Below are positions 25,814 through 34,120 of a stretch of 64,000 nt of DNA, one piece after another. The notes under the pieces are model-generated. The model searched no databases and had not been told where the DNA came from. It saw only the letters and a program-made list of their open reading frames with translations. The stretch spans positions 1,699,259 to 1,763,258 of the forward strand of contig NZ_CP042909.1 in the NCBI RefSeq assembly GCF_012317585.1. The letters are read 5' to 3'. The position numbers and the translations under genes are program-made. Position 1 is the stretch's first letter. Every line of letters begins with the position of its first letter. This stretch comes from Thermosulfurimonas marina. Its GTDB lineage: Bacteria; Desulfobacterota; Thermodesulfobacteria; Thermodesulfobacteriales; Thermodesulfobacteriaceae.

Positions 25814-26461
25814 ATGCCCCAGAGTGAGGCCGGAGAGGAGATCCTGGTCCTACACGAAAAGTGGGTGCGGGTGGCCCGGGGCCATCTGCGAGAGATCGTG
25901 GCCACGGTAGTGGGGCTGGTCCTGGTCCTTTCCCTCTGGGCGGGCTACCGCTATTACCGGGACCGCAGGGAGGTCCAGGCGGTAAGGCTTTATGTAAAGG
26001 CCCTAAGCCAGAAAGATCGCGATTCTCAGATAAAACTCCTGGAAAATCTGGTCCACAACTATGGAGACACGGTGGCCGGAAGGGAAGCCCGGCTCAATCT
26101 GTGGGAGAGCCGACTTTCTTCGTCCTCTCCCGAGGAATTGCTTAAAGAACTCAAGGCCTTAGAGAAGGGGGCCCGGGCCGAGGTGAAGTCTTCTTTGAGG
26201 CTGGGAGAGGGCTATCTCCTTGAGGAAAAGGAAGACTTCAAGGCCGCGGCGGGACTTTACGAGGAGGTCCTCAAGGAGGCTCCCTTTAGTGAAGGGGTGG
26301 TGAGTGCGGATCTGGCCCGGGTTTACGAAAGAATAGGGGATTTTCGGCGGGCTCTGGAATATTATCGCCGGTTTGTGGCCCAGAAGCCCCCTCTCGAGGC
26401 CCTTTCTTTTGTAGAATACAAACTTTCAATCCTGGAAAAACGCCTGGGTCAAAGCTCGTGA
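25814..26461 (+). CDS. Single-span membrane protein with TPR-like repeats (YfgM-like)
   Basis: 215 residues from the ATG at 25814; a GTG directly before it is the alternative. One hydrophobic helix (about 27-46) follows a short cytosolic head. The remainder is helical repeats predicted to lie outside the membrane, with a TPR-like pair at about 150-200 (AAGLYEEVLKEAP, RALEYYRRFVAQKP). This matches the layout of YfgM/TPR_21 ancillary translocon proteins, but the similarity is general. It overlaps the next gene by 4 bases. Confidence 0.7.
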   Translation: MPQSEAGEEILVLHEKWVRVARGHLREIVATVVGLVLVLSLWAGYRYYRDRREVQAVRLYVKALSQKDRDSQIKLLENLVHNYGDTVAGREARLNLWESRLSSSSPEELLKELKALEKGARAEVKSSLRLGEGYLLEEKEDFKAAAGLYEEVLKEAPFSEGVVSADLARVYERIGDFRRALEYYRRFVAQKPPLEALSFVEYKLSILEKRLGQSS

Positions 26462-26943
26462 GTCTTCTCATCTTTCAGCGTCTGGCCGAGGAGCGCATTC
26501 AGGAGGCCATTCGGAACGGGGAGTTTGACGATCTCCCGGGCAAGGGGAAGCCTCTCCAGATGGAGGATCTTTCCTTTGTACCGGAGGAAGTACGTCTGGC
26601 CTACAAGGTGTTGAAAAATGCGGGCTTTGTACCTCCGGAGGTGGAGTTGCGCCGGGAGATCCGAACCTTAGAGGATCTCCTGGAGAGTCTGGGCGAGGAA
26701 GAGGTGGAGGAGCAATATCGGATCATGCGCCGACTGGATTTTCTTCTTCTCAAGTTGCGGGAGACCCATCGTCGTTCCGCCCTTCTTGAGGAGGATGCCC
26801 GTTACTATCGTTTGGTAGCCCGAAAGGTGGCTCGTCTGCGGGAGAAGGAGAGGCGTCCGGTGGGGGGAAAGATCGACTGGTCCGGCCTTTCTCACCGTTT
26901 GGGCCTCAAGTATTTGGCGGGCTCTTTCCGCCGGCGTCCCTGA
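26458..26943 (+). CDS. DUF1992 (DnaJ-homologue subfamily C28-like) protein
   Basis: 161 residues, GTG start in a GTGA overlap with the preceding gene. The family signature is at the N-terminus: LAEERIQEAIRNGEFDDLPGKGKPLQ, followed by VRLAYKVLKNAGFVPPEVELRREI. The J domain found in some homologues is absent. Function unknown. Confidence 0.88.
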   Translation: MSLLIFQRLAEERIQEAIRNGEFDDLPGKGKPLQMEDLSFVPEEVRLAYKVLKNAGFVPPEVELRREIRTLEDLLESLGEEEVEEQYRIMRRLDFLLLKLRETHRRSALLEEDARYYRLVARKVARLREKERRPVGGKIDWSGLSHRLGLKYLAGSFRRRP

Positions 26944-26952
26944 TGGTTGAGC

Positions 26953-26980
26953 TTGACACTTTAGGCTGGCGGTTTAAGTT
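26953..26980 (+). promoter_or_regulatory. Promoter of tRNA-Pro(CGG)
   Basis: Perfect TTGACA (26953-26958), 16-base spacer, TAAGTT (26975-26980), 11 bases before the mature tRNA 5' end. Confidence 0.6.
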
Positions 26981-26991
26981 ATGGCCTGGGT

Positions 26992-27068
26992 CGGGGCGTA
27001 GCTCAGCCTGGCAGAGCACTGGCTTCGGGAGTCAGGGGTCGCAGGTTCAAATCCTGCCGCCCCGACCA
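26992..27068 (+). tRNA. tRNA-Pro (anticodon CGG)
   Basis: 77 bases with encoded CCA. Acceptor CGGGGCG pairs with CGCCCCG; anticodon stem CTGGC/GTCAG encloses the loop TTCGGGA, giving anticodon CGG; the T arm has GTTCAAATC. Seven T follow the CCA directly and may terminate transcription. Confidence 0.95.
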
Positions 27069-27433
27069 TTTTTTTGCAATTTCAAGCGGACTTAGGAAAC
27101 ACCCTCACCCCTCTGGGGGAAGGTTGGGGGAAAATTTCTAAAACCCTTGATACTCAAGGCTTTCCCGCTGAGACTCATTCGCAATAAGCCCACTTTTCTA
27201 AAACTCGATCTCGATTTTCGGCGATTTTTCCCGATTTTCACTCAAACTTGGGTTTGACAGTCGGGAAGGATCGACGAATCTGAAGTAAGCATTTTCGGTC
27301 CAAAATACCCCAAAAATGCCCTCTATTTTCTCCTCTCTTTTCATGCTCTACTGTTTTTATTTTCAAATGTTGTGCTACTTATACAAGAATTACCTCTTGA
27401 TATAAAGAGAGATAATGCTAGCATGTTAGTGCT
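27069..27433. other. 365-base gene-free stretch between tRNA-Pro and the transposase
   Basis: No coding region is seen. It begins with the T-run after the tRNA, holds a C/G-rich stretch near 27103-27135, a small inverted repeat CCTTGA-TAC-TCAAGG (27145-27159), the probable left end of the IS (from about 27240), and an A+T-rich leader before the transposase. It is markedly more A+T-rich than the flanking genes. Confidence 0.6.
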
Positions 27434-29098
27434 ATGTATATCCGAACCAAAACCTTCAAAAACAAGGACGGGTCCACTAGAACCTACCTCTATATTGTGG
27501 AGGGCAAGCGGGTCAACGGAAAGGTACGCCAGAGGATCGTGGCCAACCTGGGGCGCCTGGAAAAACTCCAAGAGGGAGAACTGGATAAGCTGATAGAGGG
27601 GCTGGCCAAGTTTTCCCGGAGACAATGGATAGAAGCTCAGGCTCGAAGCATTCAGGCCCAATGGGCCAAGGACTTTGGTCCGGCTTTGATTTTCAGAAGA
27701 CTTTGGGAAGATCTTAAGCTTAGTAGCATACTGAAGGAGCTTCTTGCCGGAACGGAGATTGCCATAGATGTGGAGGAAGCGGTTTTTGCCATGGTTTTGA
27801 ACCGGCTCTGTGATCCGGCCTCAAAACTCGGGGTCAGCCGATGGAAGGAGACAGTCTATCGGCCGGAGTTTGAAAGGCTTAAGCTACACCATTTCTACCG
27901 GGCTCTTGATTTTCTGGCCGATCATAAGGAGGAAATAGAGGAGAAGCTTTTTGAGAGGATAAGGGATCTATTTCATTTGGAGCTTGATTTGGTGTTTTGG
28001 GACACGGCGAGCGTGTATTTTGAGGGGAGAGGGGCGGAGGGGTTTTGCGAGTATGGATTTTCGAAGGATCATCGTCCGGACAGGGTGCAGGTGATATTGG
28101 GGTTTCTTATGACGCGGGAGGGGATACCGATAGCCCACGAGGTATTTCCGGGGGCTACGGCGGACGTAGAGACCTTTCGGGTGGTGCTAAAAGACTTACA
28201 GAATCGGTTCAGGATAAGGCGGGTCATTCTTGTGGCGGACCGGGGGATGGTGAGTCGGGAGGTGTTAAAGGAGATAGAGGCTATGGGGCTTGAGTACTTG
28301 GTGGGGGTGAGGATGCGGAGGCTCAGGGCCATGAAGGAAGTGCTGGGCAGAGGGGGGCGTTTTCGGGAGGTGAAGGGTAACCTTAAGGTGAAGGAAGTCT
28401 GGCATGAGGGGAGGCGTTATCTGATTTGTTTCAATCCGGAGGAGGCGGAGAGGGAGAGGCTTTCCCGTGAGGAGATGGTAGGGAAGCTTGAGGAGAAGCT
28501 CAAGGCCGGGGGTCTTAAGGGGCTTATAGGGAACCGGGGTTATCGTCGGTATTTGAAGGTGGAGGGGAGTTCGGCGGTTGTTGATCGGGAGGTTTTGGAG
28601 GAGGAGGCTAGATATGATGGGAAGTATGTGCTTGAGACGAATGCGGGGTTAAGTGTGGAGGAGGCGGCTTTGGCGTATAGGGGACTTTGGCAGGTAGAGA
28701 GGGCCTTTCGGGAGATGAAAAGCGGTCTGGATCTTAGGCCGGTGTATCACTGGACGGAGAAGCGGATTCGGGGGCACATCATGGTATGTTTTTTGGCCTT
28801 TGTGCTGGAGGTGGTGCTGATGAGGAGGCTGAGGGAGGTTGGCTACGAGGGAAGTTATCAGGAGGTGATGACGGATCTTGAGCGGCTTAAGGCGGTGGAG
28901 GTTACGGTGGATGGGAGGAATTACTTGGTGAGGACGGAACTTGAGGGGAAGGCCTATGAGGTATTCAAGGCGGTGGGGATAAGGGTACCAGGGAGGTTTC
29001 TTGAGGTGGGAGGAGAGGATGTTGTGGAACGCGGGGGTAGTATGCCCGGAAACCGTTGATACAAGCGAATTTTTTTGCCCGGGGTGTCAAAGTTGAGT
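27240..29098 (+). mobile_element. IS1634-family insertion sequence (ends approximate)
   Basis: A single transposase gene flanked by imperfect inverted ends. The left end has ACTCAA followed by TTTGACA (27240-27259, with a 7-base insert); the right end reads TGTCAAAGTTGAGT (29085-29098). The resulting length of about 1.86 kb suits the family. No target duplication could be identified, so the borders are provisional. It lies between two tRNA genes. Confidence 0.6.
27434..29059 (+). CDS. IS1634-family transposase
   Basis: 541 residues, apparently intact. The family N-terminus (MYIRTKTFKNKDGSTRTYLYIVE) and EYGFSKDHRPDRVQVILG are clear. The DDE triad is proposed as Asp190 (VFWDTAS), Asp269 (LVADRGM) and a Glu at 422 or 427 (WQVERAFREMKS). 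Codon use in the 3' half (many GGG, AGG and TTTG-rich stretches) differs from neighbours. No strong ribosome site precedes the ATG, as is common for transposases. The element looks recent, as the frame is undamaged. Confidence 0.92.
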   Translation: MYIRTKTFKNKDGSTRTYLYIVEGKRVNGKVRQRIVANLGRLEKLQEGELDKLIEGLAKFSRRQWIEAQARSIQAQWAKDFGPALIFRRLWEDLKLSSILKELLAGTEIAIDVEEAVFAMVLNRLCDPASKLGVSRWKETVYRPEFERLKLHHFYRALDFLADHKEEIEEKLFERIRDLFHLELDLVFWDTASVYFEGRGAEGFCEYGFSKDHRPDRVQVILGFLMTREGIPIAHEVFPGATADVETFRVVLKDLQNRFRIRRVILVADRGMVSREVLKEIEAMGLEYLVGVRMRRLRAMKEVLGRGGRFREVKGNLKVKEVWHEGRRYLICFNPEEAERERLSREEMVGKLEEKLKAGGLKGLIGNRGYRRYLKVEGSSAVVDREVLEEEARYDGKYVLETNAGLSVEEAALAYRGLWQVERAFREMKSGLDLRPVYHWTEKRIRGHIMVCFLAFVLEVVLMRRLREVGYEGSYQEVMTDLERLKAVEVTVDGRNYLVRTELEGKAYEVFKAVGIRVPGRFLEVGGEDVVERGGSMPGNR

Positions 29099-29195
29099 CT
29101 GAAGGGAACGAAAAGAACTTATAAATCAGGTGCCCCAATGGTGCCCCGGCCGAAAAGTCCGCTTTATAGCTCCGCAAGAAATCGTAAATTTTAAA
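29060..29195. other. Short gene-free stretch with a doubled GGTGCCCC motif beside tRNA-Leu
   Basis: Holds the right end of the IS, then GGTGCCCC-AAT-GGTGCCCC (29129-29136 and 29140-29147). No gene seen. A leftover of an integrated element next to the tRNA 3' end is possible but unproven. Confidence 0.4.
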
Positions 29196-29280
29196 TGCGG
29201 GAGGGGGGACTCGAACCCCCACGGGGAAAGACCCCAGCGGATCCTAAGTCCGCAGCGTCTGCCAATTCCGCCACTCCCGC
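29196..29280 (-). tRNA. tRNA-Leu (anticodon UAG)
   Basis: 85 bases, class II with a long variable arm. Acceptor GCGGGAG/CTCCCGC, discriminator A, anticodon loop CTTAGGA giving UAG, T loop GTTCGAGTC. The CCA is not encoded (TTT follows), unlike both tRNA-Pro genes here. Confidence 0.95.
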
Positions 29281-29292
29281 TTTCGAGATTTA

Positions 29293-29320
29293 AGTTTATC
29301 CTTTAGGGAAAGAGCTTCAA
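29293..29320 (-). promoter_or_regulatory. Promoter of tRNA-Leu
   Basis: On the minus strand TTGAAG (29320-29315), 16-base spacer, TAAACT (29298-29293), 12 bases before the tRNA 5' end. Confidence 0.5.
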
Positions 29321-29354
29321 GAAGCTTGCCTTTTTCTCCTCTCAGGGGTAAAGA

Positions 29355-29969
29355 TTGTCCGGGATGAAGAGCTCGCAGGTCTACTGGCATCCCCAATTGG
29401 TTACCCGGGCGGACCGGGAACGCCTTAACAAACACCGCAGCGGTGTTATTTGGTTCACGGGTCTTCCGGCCTCGGGCAAGTCTACCATAGCCCATTTTCT
29501 GGAAAAGGAGCTTTTTGAGCGCGGCATTCGGGCTTATGTCCTGGATGGAGACAACATTCGCCACGGCCTTTGCGGGGATCTGGGCTTCTCCCGGGAGGAG
29601 CGCCGGGAAAATCTGCGTCGCATCGCCGAGGTCTGCCGCCTAATGGTAGACGCCGGGATCTTGGTGCTCGCGGCCTTTGTTTCCCCCTATCGGGAAGATC
29701 GGCAATACGTGCGCGAAAGGGTAGGGGATGGGGCCTTTTTCGAGGTGTATGTAAAATGTAGTCCCGAGACCTGCGAAAAACGGGACCCCAAAGGGCTTTA
29801 CCGCAAGGCCCGCGAGGGAAAAATCCAAGGCTTTACCGGGGTCAACGCTCCCTACGAGGAGCCCGAAAATCCTGACCTGGTACTGGATACCGAAGAGGAT
29901 GACCTCGAGACTTGTGTCCAGAAGGTCCTCCAGATGCTCTCCGAAAAGGGCTTCATCCTCCTTCTCTAG
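29355..29969 (+). CDS. cysC: Adenylylsulfate (APS) kinase
   Basis: 204 residues. P-loop WFTGLPASGKSTIAH, then LDGDNIRHGLCGDLGFS and the substrate region REDRQYVRERV, typical of CysC. It phosphorylates APS to PAPS for sulfonation or assimilation. No cysN, cysD or sat gene adjoins. Start is uncertain: TTG at 29355 has AGGGG at proper distance; ATG at 29364 is closer to a typical N-terminus but has a poor ribosome site. Confidence 0.92.
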   Translation: MSGMKSSQVYWHPQLVTRADRERLNKHRSGVIWFTGLPASGKSTIAHFLEKELFERGIRAYVLDGDNIRHGLCGDLGFSREERRENLRRIAEVCRLMVDAGILVLAAFVSPYREDRQYVRERVGDGAFFEVYVKCSPETCEKRDPKGLYRKAREGKIQGFTGVNAPYEEPENPDLVLDTEEDDLETCVQKVLQMLSEKGFILLL

Positions 29970-30012
29970 TTTTAGTCATTCCGGATCTAACGCGTCAGCC
30001 AAACTCTAGGGA

Positions 30013-31218
30013 TCAGGAAGGGGGAGCTTCTTGCGGGAGGGCCTTGAAGACCACAGGAACCAGGAGGAGAGGGGGAAGAGAAATCCAGAAGGTGAAAAAG
30101 AAGAACCCGGCATAGCCCCAGGCCTGCGCCCCGAAACCCCCTAGGGCCCGGGAGAGATTAAAAGAAAGGCTGAAAAGAGTGGCCAGAAGGGCGTACTGGC
30201 TGGCACTTAGGTCCCGCCGGCAGAGGCGCATAAGAAAGGCCAAAAAGGCCGCCGTGCCGAGCCCTCCGGTAAAGCTTTCTACCAAAGAGGCCACATAGAC
30301 CGTCCAGCGGGCCGAAGAAGGCAGGGCCGCGTAAGCATAGCCCAGATTGGAAAGAGATTGGGTGAGCCCCAGCATCCACAGGGCCCGGAAAAGACCCAGG
30401 GAACGTACTAGCCCTCCTCCCACCAGTGAGCCCGCAATGGTGGCCAAACTCCCCAGGGTTCCCGAAATCAGTCCGATTTCCAGCTTGGTAAACCCCCGGT
30501 CCACCCAGAAAGGGTAGATCATGGAACCCATAGTGGCATCTCCAATCTTAAAAGTAAGGATGAAAAATAGAAGGACCGGAGCATAAGGTCTCTTAAGAAT
30601 GTCCTTTAAAGGTAAAATATATTGCCCGAATAAATCGTGAGTTTTGGTAGACATTGAGGGAAGATGGGTGTCTGGGAGGAAGGCGATGAGGGCGGCCAGG
30701 GCTAGGAAGATCACCGTGAGGGCCAGAAAGGCCGGCCGGAAGCCCCAAAAATGGGCCAGGGCTACCAGCCCTCCTCCGGAGCCGATCATGGCTACCCGAT
30801 AGGCCGAGACCCGGACTCCATTGCCTGGGCCGAGCTCTTCTTCCTCCAGAAGTTCGATGGTGTAACCATCCACGGCGATATCGAGGGTGGCCGAAGAGAG
30901 GGTACAGAGAAAGACGAAAAGAATATAGAGTTTTCCTGCGGGAGGAACCAGCGAAAGCAGAGTCACCGAGAGGGCGAGCCCCAGGAGGGCTCCCACCATC
31001 CAATAATATTTTCGTCCGTAGCGGTCCACTAGGGGGGCCCAGAGGGGTTTGAGACTCCAAGAAAGGCCCGCCAGCGAAAGAAGCCCGATCTCCACGAGGT
31101 TGACCCCTTCGGTGCGTAGATAGACCGGGAGGGTCACGTAAACGAATCCAAAGGGCAACCCTTCGGCCAGATAAAGGAGGGCCACCACGGCCATCTTGCG
31201 ATAGAAGGCGGTTTTCAT
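30013..31218 (-). CDS. MFS transporter, AmpG-like (PAT family)
   Basis: 401 residues from the ATG at 31218, which follows GGAGATCCCT. About twelve hydrophobic helices. The N-terminus LYLAEGLPFGFVYVTLPVYLR and the LDIAVDGYTIELL segment in the fourth helix region match AmpG/PAT-family permeases. AmpG imports muropeptides (GlcNAc-anhydroMurNAc peptides) for cell-wall recycling; other PAT members carry different substrates, so AmpG is a likely but not certain assignment. It overlaps the next gene by 4 bases. Confidence 0.82.
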   Translation of the reverse strand: MKTAFYRKMAVVALLYLAEGLPFGFVYVTLPVYLRTEGVNLVEIGLLSLAGLSWSLKPLWAPLVDRYGRKYYWMVGALLGLALSVTLLSLVPPAGKLYILFVFLCTLSSATLDIAVDGYTIELLEEEELGPGNGVRVSAYRVAMIGSGGGLVALAHFWGFRPAFLALTVIFLALAALIAFLPDTHLPSMSTKTHDLFGQYILPLKDILKRPYAPVLLFFILTFKIGDATMGSMIYPFWVDRGFTKLEIGLISGTLGSLATIAGSLVGGGLVRSLGLFRALWMLGLTQSLSNLGYAYAALPSSARWTVYVASLVESFTGGLGTAAFLAFLMRLCRRDLSASQYALLATLFSLSFNLSRALGGFGAQAWGYAGFFFFTFWISLPPLLLVPVVFKALPQEAPPS

Positions 31219-31799
31219 AGGGATCTCCAGCGGGGAAGCACCCGAGGAGTGCGGCGGGCGTATTCCCGCCAGAGGGCTCCGAAACGCTCCTCGAGTTCGC
31301 GTTCTTCCCGGGGGACGATGACCCCCCAGGTGAAAATCAGGTCGCCCAGGGCCACCAGGGCTACGGCCGGATAACCCGAAAAGAAAAAGATTCCCCAGAA
31401 AAAGAGGGCATGAGCTACATAGGTAGGGTGCCGGAGATAGCGGAAAGGTCCCTCGGTAACTAGCTGGTCTTCCGGCCGAGGGTCTAAGATTCCCCGGCCC
31501 AGGATATGCTCCCGGAGCCAGAAAGCGGTAAGCACCTGGAGCAGGGTCCCACCAAGGAGGGCCAGGGCCCCCAAAAACCTCACCGGGGCTGGGAAGGAAA
31601 GAGGAGGCCAGCGGGTGGGAAAATTGGCCAGAGCCAGAACTAAAGCCCCAAGGCTCCAAAGGCCGATAATCACCGGGTAATAGCGGCGCCCCAGTCTGCG
31701 TCTCAGGGAGGGAAAGAGATGGAGGGGGACCCAGAAGAGGGGGATTATCGGCCAGAGGAGGACCGCCAGCCAGGCCAGGAATTTAGAAAGCTCATCCAT
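31215..31799 (-). CDS. Isoprenylcysteine carboxyl methyltransferase (ICMT)-like membrane protein
   Basis: 194 residues with about five hydrophobic helices. The diagnostic C-terminal part reads VTEGPFRYLRHPTYVAHAL, then EERELEERFGALWREYARRTPR. In bacteria this family methylates lipids or small molecules at the membrane with SAM; substrate unknown here. The first gene of a two-gene unit with the AmpG-like permease. Confidence 0.85.
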   Translation of the reverse strand: MDELSKFLAWLAVLLWPIIPLFWVPLHLFPSLRRRLGRRYYPVIIGLWSLGALVLALANFPTRWPPLSFPAPVRFLGALALLGGTLLQVLTAFWLREHILGRGILDPRPEDQLVTEGPFRYLRHPTYVAHALFFWGIFFFSGYPAVALVALGDLIFTWGVIVPREERELEERFGALWREYARRTPRVLPRWRSL

Positions 31800-31854
31800 A
31801 GGGGCGATTTTAAACCCCCTCGGGGTCCCTTCTCAAGACATCCGAGGTCTCTTC

Positions 31855-31883
31855 TTGACCACAGTTTTTACTTTGAATAGATT
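31855..31883 (+). promoter_or_regulatory. Promoter of the 31920 gene group
   Basis: TTGACC (31855-31860), 17-base spacer, TAGATT (31878-31883), 37 bases before the ATG at 31920. Confidence 0.55.
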
Positions 31884-31919
31884 GATACTTAAAATCGAGA
31901 TACGAGATAGGAGACTTCC

Positions 31920-32579
31920 ATGTTTTTTACCGCCGGCTGGATAGAGGAGGCCCTGGAGCGCTACCGGAGGCGCAGTCTCCAGGATACCATTATGGGCAAG
32001 AAGATCGCTTTTTCCGACCGCCATTATTTGGCGGCTCTTCTTCATATCTATACCGGGACCTTCAGGCTGGAGAGCTTGGCATGCCTGGCCGGTCTTTCTC
32101 TGGAGGAGCTTTTACATCAGCGCTCACAGGTGGACTTTATGAGTTTGGTGGACTATTTGCGCACCCGCTTTGCCGAGTGGTTTCGGGAACATCTTCTGAT
32201 GCGAGACTTTACCCTTCCAGAGTATGGACTCTTGGCCCTAGAATATCTCCACCTGGAGGAACAGGTACGGGCCCAGATTCGCATTCCCCTTTTGAATCAG
32301 CTCAAACACCTCTGTGAAGAACTGGAAGACAAGCTAGCCGGGGGAAAGACTTTAGCTCCCTATGACGAGCGTCAACTCCGGAGGCTTCTTTTCTTTTTCC
32401 TCTCGGCGGAGGCCCTTAAACCCAGTCTGTGTGGACGCTTGGTGAACCGCACCCGGGAGGCGGCCGAAAGGGCCTATCCTGGTGAATTCTCCCGGTTAGA
32501 ACTTCCGGAAAAGGAAGGATTTGCCGAAAGTCTTTACCGCTATCTTGAGGAGTCTCTGGGCTATGTCGCGCGAGCTTGA
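31920..32579 (+). CDS. Uncharacterised protein, 219 residues
   Basis: I do not recognise a family. The protein is soluble, helical and charged (many Glu, Arg, Leu), with no signal peptide or membrane span. It opens MFFTAGWIEEALERYRRR and has a Leu/Glu-rich segment at about 100-145. Box TAGGAGACTTCC before the ATG and its own promoter. It overlaps nth by 17 bases and leads nth-rluD-coaE, so it is probably co-expressed with housekeeping genes. Confidence 0.75.
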   Translation: MFFTAGWIEEALERYRRRSLQDTIMGKKIAFSDRHYLAALLHIYTGTFRLESLACLAGLSLEELLHQRSQVDFMSLVDYLRTRFAEWFREHLLMRDFTLPEYGLLALEYLHLEEQVRAQIRIPLLNQLKHLCEELEDKLAGGKTLAPYDERQLRRLLFFFLSAEALKPSLCGRLVNRTREAAERAYPGEFSRLELPEKEGFAESLYRYLEESLGYVARA

Positions 32580-33195
32580 GATCCTGGACCGTCTGAAAAA
32601 GGCCTACCCCGAGGCCCGCATCGCCCTCAAGTTTGAAAACCCTCTACAACTGCTCATCGCGACCATCCTTTCGGCCCAGTGTACCGATGAAAGGGTCAAT
32701 CAGGTTACCCCGGAACTTTTTAAAAAGTATCCTGACGCCCGGGCCTTTGCGGAGGCCGATCTGGAAGAACTGGCCCAAGACATCCGCTCCACCGGCTTTT
32801 ACAAGCAGAAGGCCCGTTACATAAAAGAGGCCTGCCGGATCCTGGTAGAAAAGTACGGGGGAGAGGTCCCCAAGAGTCTGGAGGCCCTGCTGGAGCTTCC
32901 GGGGGTAGCCCGTAAGACGGCCAATATCGTGCTGGCCAATGCTTACGGAATCGTGGAAGGGATCCCAGTGGATACCCATGTACGACGCCTGGCTCGCCGG
33001 TTGGGGTTTACTCAGGAGAAGGACCCGGACAAGATCGAACGCGACCTCATGCGCATTATTCCCCGAGAGGACTGGGCGGTCATTCCCTACGTCCTTCAGG
33101 CCCATGGACGCACCATCTGCACCGCCCGCAAACCCAAATGTGACCGCTGTCCGGTGCGCGATCTCTGCCCCTCGGCCGGAAAGGACCTTGCCTGA
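32563..33195 (+). CDS. nth: Endonuclease III (DNA glycosylase/AP lyase)
   Basis: 210 residues from the ATG at 32563 (an upstream in-frame start lies in the preceding gene). Helix-hairpin-helix LLELPGVARKTANIVLANA with the catalytic Lys, Asp in VDTHVRRLARRLG, and a C-terminal 4Fe-4S cluster motif C-x6-C-x2-C-x5-C (CTARKPKCDRCPVRDLC). It removes oxidised pyrimidines in base-excision repair. Confidence 0.96.
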   Translation: MSRELEILDRLKKAYPEARIALKFENPLQLLIATILSAQCTDERVNQVTPELFKKYPDARAFAEADLEELAQDIRSTGFYKQKARYIKEACRILVEKYGGEVPKSLEALLELPGVARKTANIVLANAYGIVEGIPVDTHVRRLARRLGFTQEKDPDKIERDLMRIIPREDWAVIPYVLQAHGRTICTARKPKCDRCPVRDLCPSAGKDLA

Positions 33196-34120
33196 GGAAG
33201 TCTTCCGTCTTAAAGTGGATCCAGCCTCCGAGGGAAAGCGTCTTGATGTTTTTCTTTCCGAAAGGCTTCCCGGACTTACCCGCTCCCGAATAAAAAGACT
33301 GATCTCCGAAGGACGGGTTTCTATTTCGGAAGAAGGCAAGATCAAGCCTTCTCGCCCGGTAAGGGCTGGAGAGGAGATTTTGGTGCGGGTTCCCCCTCCG
33401 GAAGAAGTGCCCCTGGAGCCGGAGCCGGTACCCCTGGAAATCCTCTATGAAGACGAAGATCTGGCGGTGATTGTGAAGCCTCCCGGGGTGGTGGTCCATC
33501 CTGCGGTAGGCCACCTTCGGGGCACCTTGGTGCATGGGCTCTTAGGGAGGCTTTCGGGACTTTCCGGGGTGGGAGGAAGCCTCCGTCCCGGGATCGTGCA
33601 TCGGCTGGACAAGGATACTTCGGGGCTTATGGTTGTGGCCAAAAACGACCGGGCCCATCTGCGGCTTGCGGCCATGTTTAAAGGACGGGAGGTAGAGAAG
33701 TGGTATCTGGCCCTGGTCCACGGGGTACCTGAGCCCCGTTCTGGAAGGATCACCGTTCCCATCGGGCGCCACCCGGTGCACCGCAAGAAGATGCTTGCCG
33801 GGGCTCCCCGGGGTCGGGAGGCCGAGACCTTTTACCGAGTGCGGGAGGTCTTCCGTAAATGGGCCTTGCTGGAGGTGCGACCGGTGACCGGACGCACCCA
33901 TCAGATCCGGGTGCACCTTTCTCACCTCGGACATCCCATTGTGGGAGACGTCCTTTATGGAGGAAAGCGCCCCGGAGGGCCCCCGGCCGCGCGACAGATG
34001 CTCCACGCCTGGCGTCTGAGCTTTGTACACCCGGTGACCGGAAAGCGGATGGTCTTCGAGGCCCCGCTTCCGGAAGATTTCGAAAACATTCTCGAGGAAC
34101 TTCGCCGGTGCGCAAAGTAG
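33188..34120 (+). CDS. rluD: 23S rRNA pseudouridine synthase, RluD type
   Basis: 310 residues from a TTG at 33188 that overlaps nth by 8 bases; the longer upstream frame is a shadow of nth. N-terminal S4 RNA-binding domain (RLDVFLSERLPGLTRSRIKRLI), then the RluA-family catalytic motif GIVHRLDKDTSGLMVVAKND with the nucleophile Asp, and RTHQIRVHLSHLGHPIVGD. Isomerises uridines in 23S rRNA helix 69 in the RluD subgroup. Confidence 0.9.
   Translation: MPEEVFRLKVDPASEGKRLDVFLSERLPGLTRSRIKRLISEGRVSISEEGKIKPSRPVRAGEEILVRVPPPEEVPLEPEPVPLEILYEDEDLAVIVKPPGVVVHPAVGHLRGTLVHGLLGRLSGLSGVGGSLRPGIVHRLDKDTSGLMVVAKNDRAHLRLAAMFKGREVEKWYLALVHGVPEPRSGRITVPIGRHPVHRKKMLAGAPRGREAETFYRVREVFRKWALLEVRPVTGRTHQIRVHLSHLGHPIVGDVLYGGKRPGGPPAARQMLHAWRLSFVHPVTGKRMVFEAPLPEDFENILEELRRCAK

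Noticed and set aside
31219..31659. N-terminal extension of the AmpG-like permease
   Set aside because: It lies within the ICMT-like gene in another frame, is Pro/Gly/Ser-rich and not hydrophobic; permease homology begins at the ATG at 31218.
33859..34107. N-terminal extension of coaE
   Set aside because: Translation of the rluD gene in another frame; the P-loop begins just after the GTG at 34108, as in normal CoaE.
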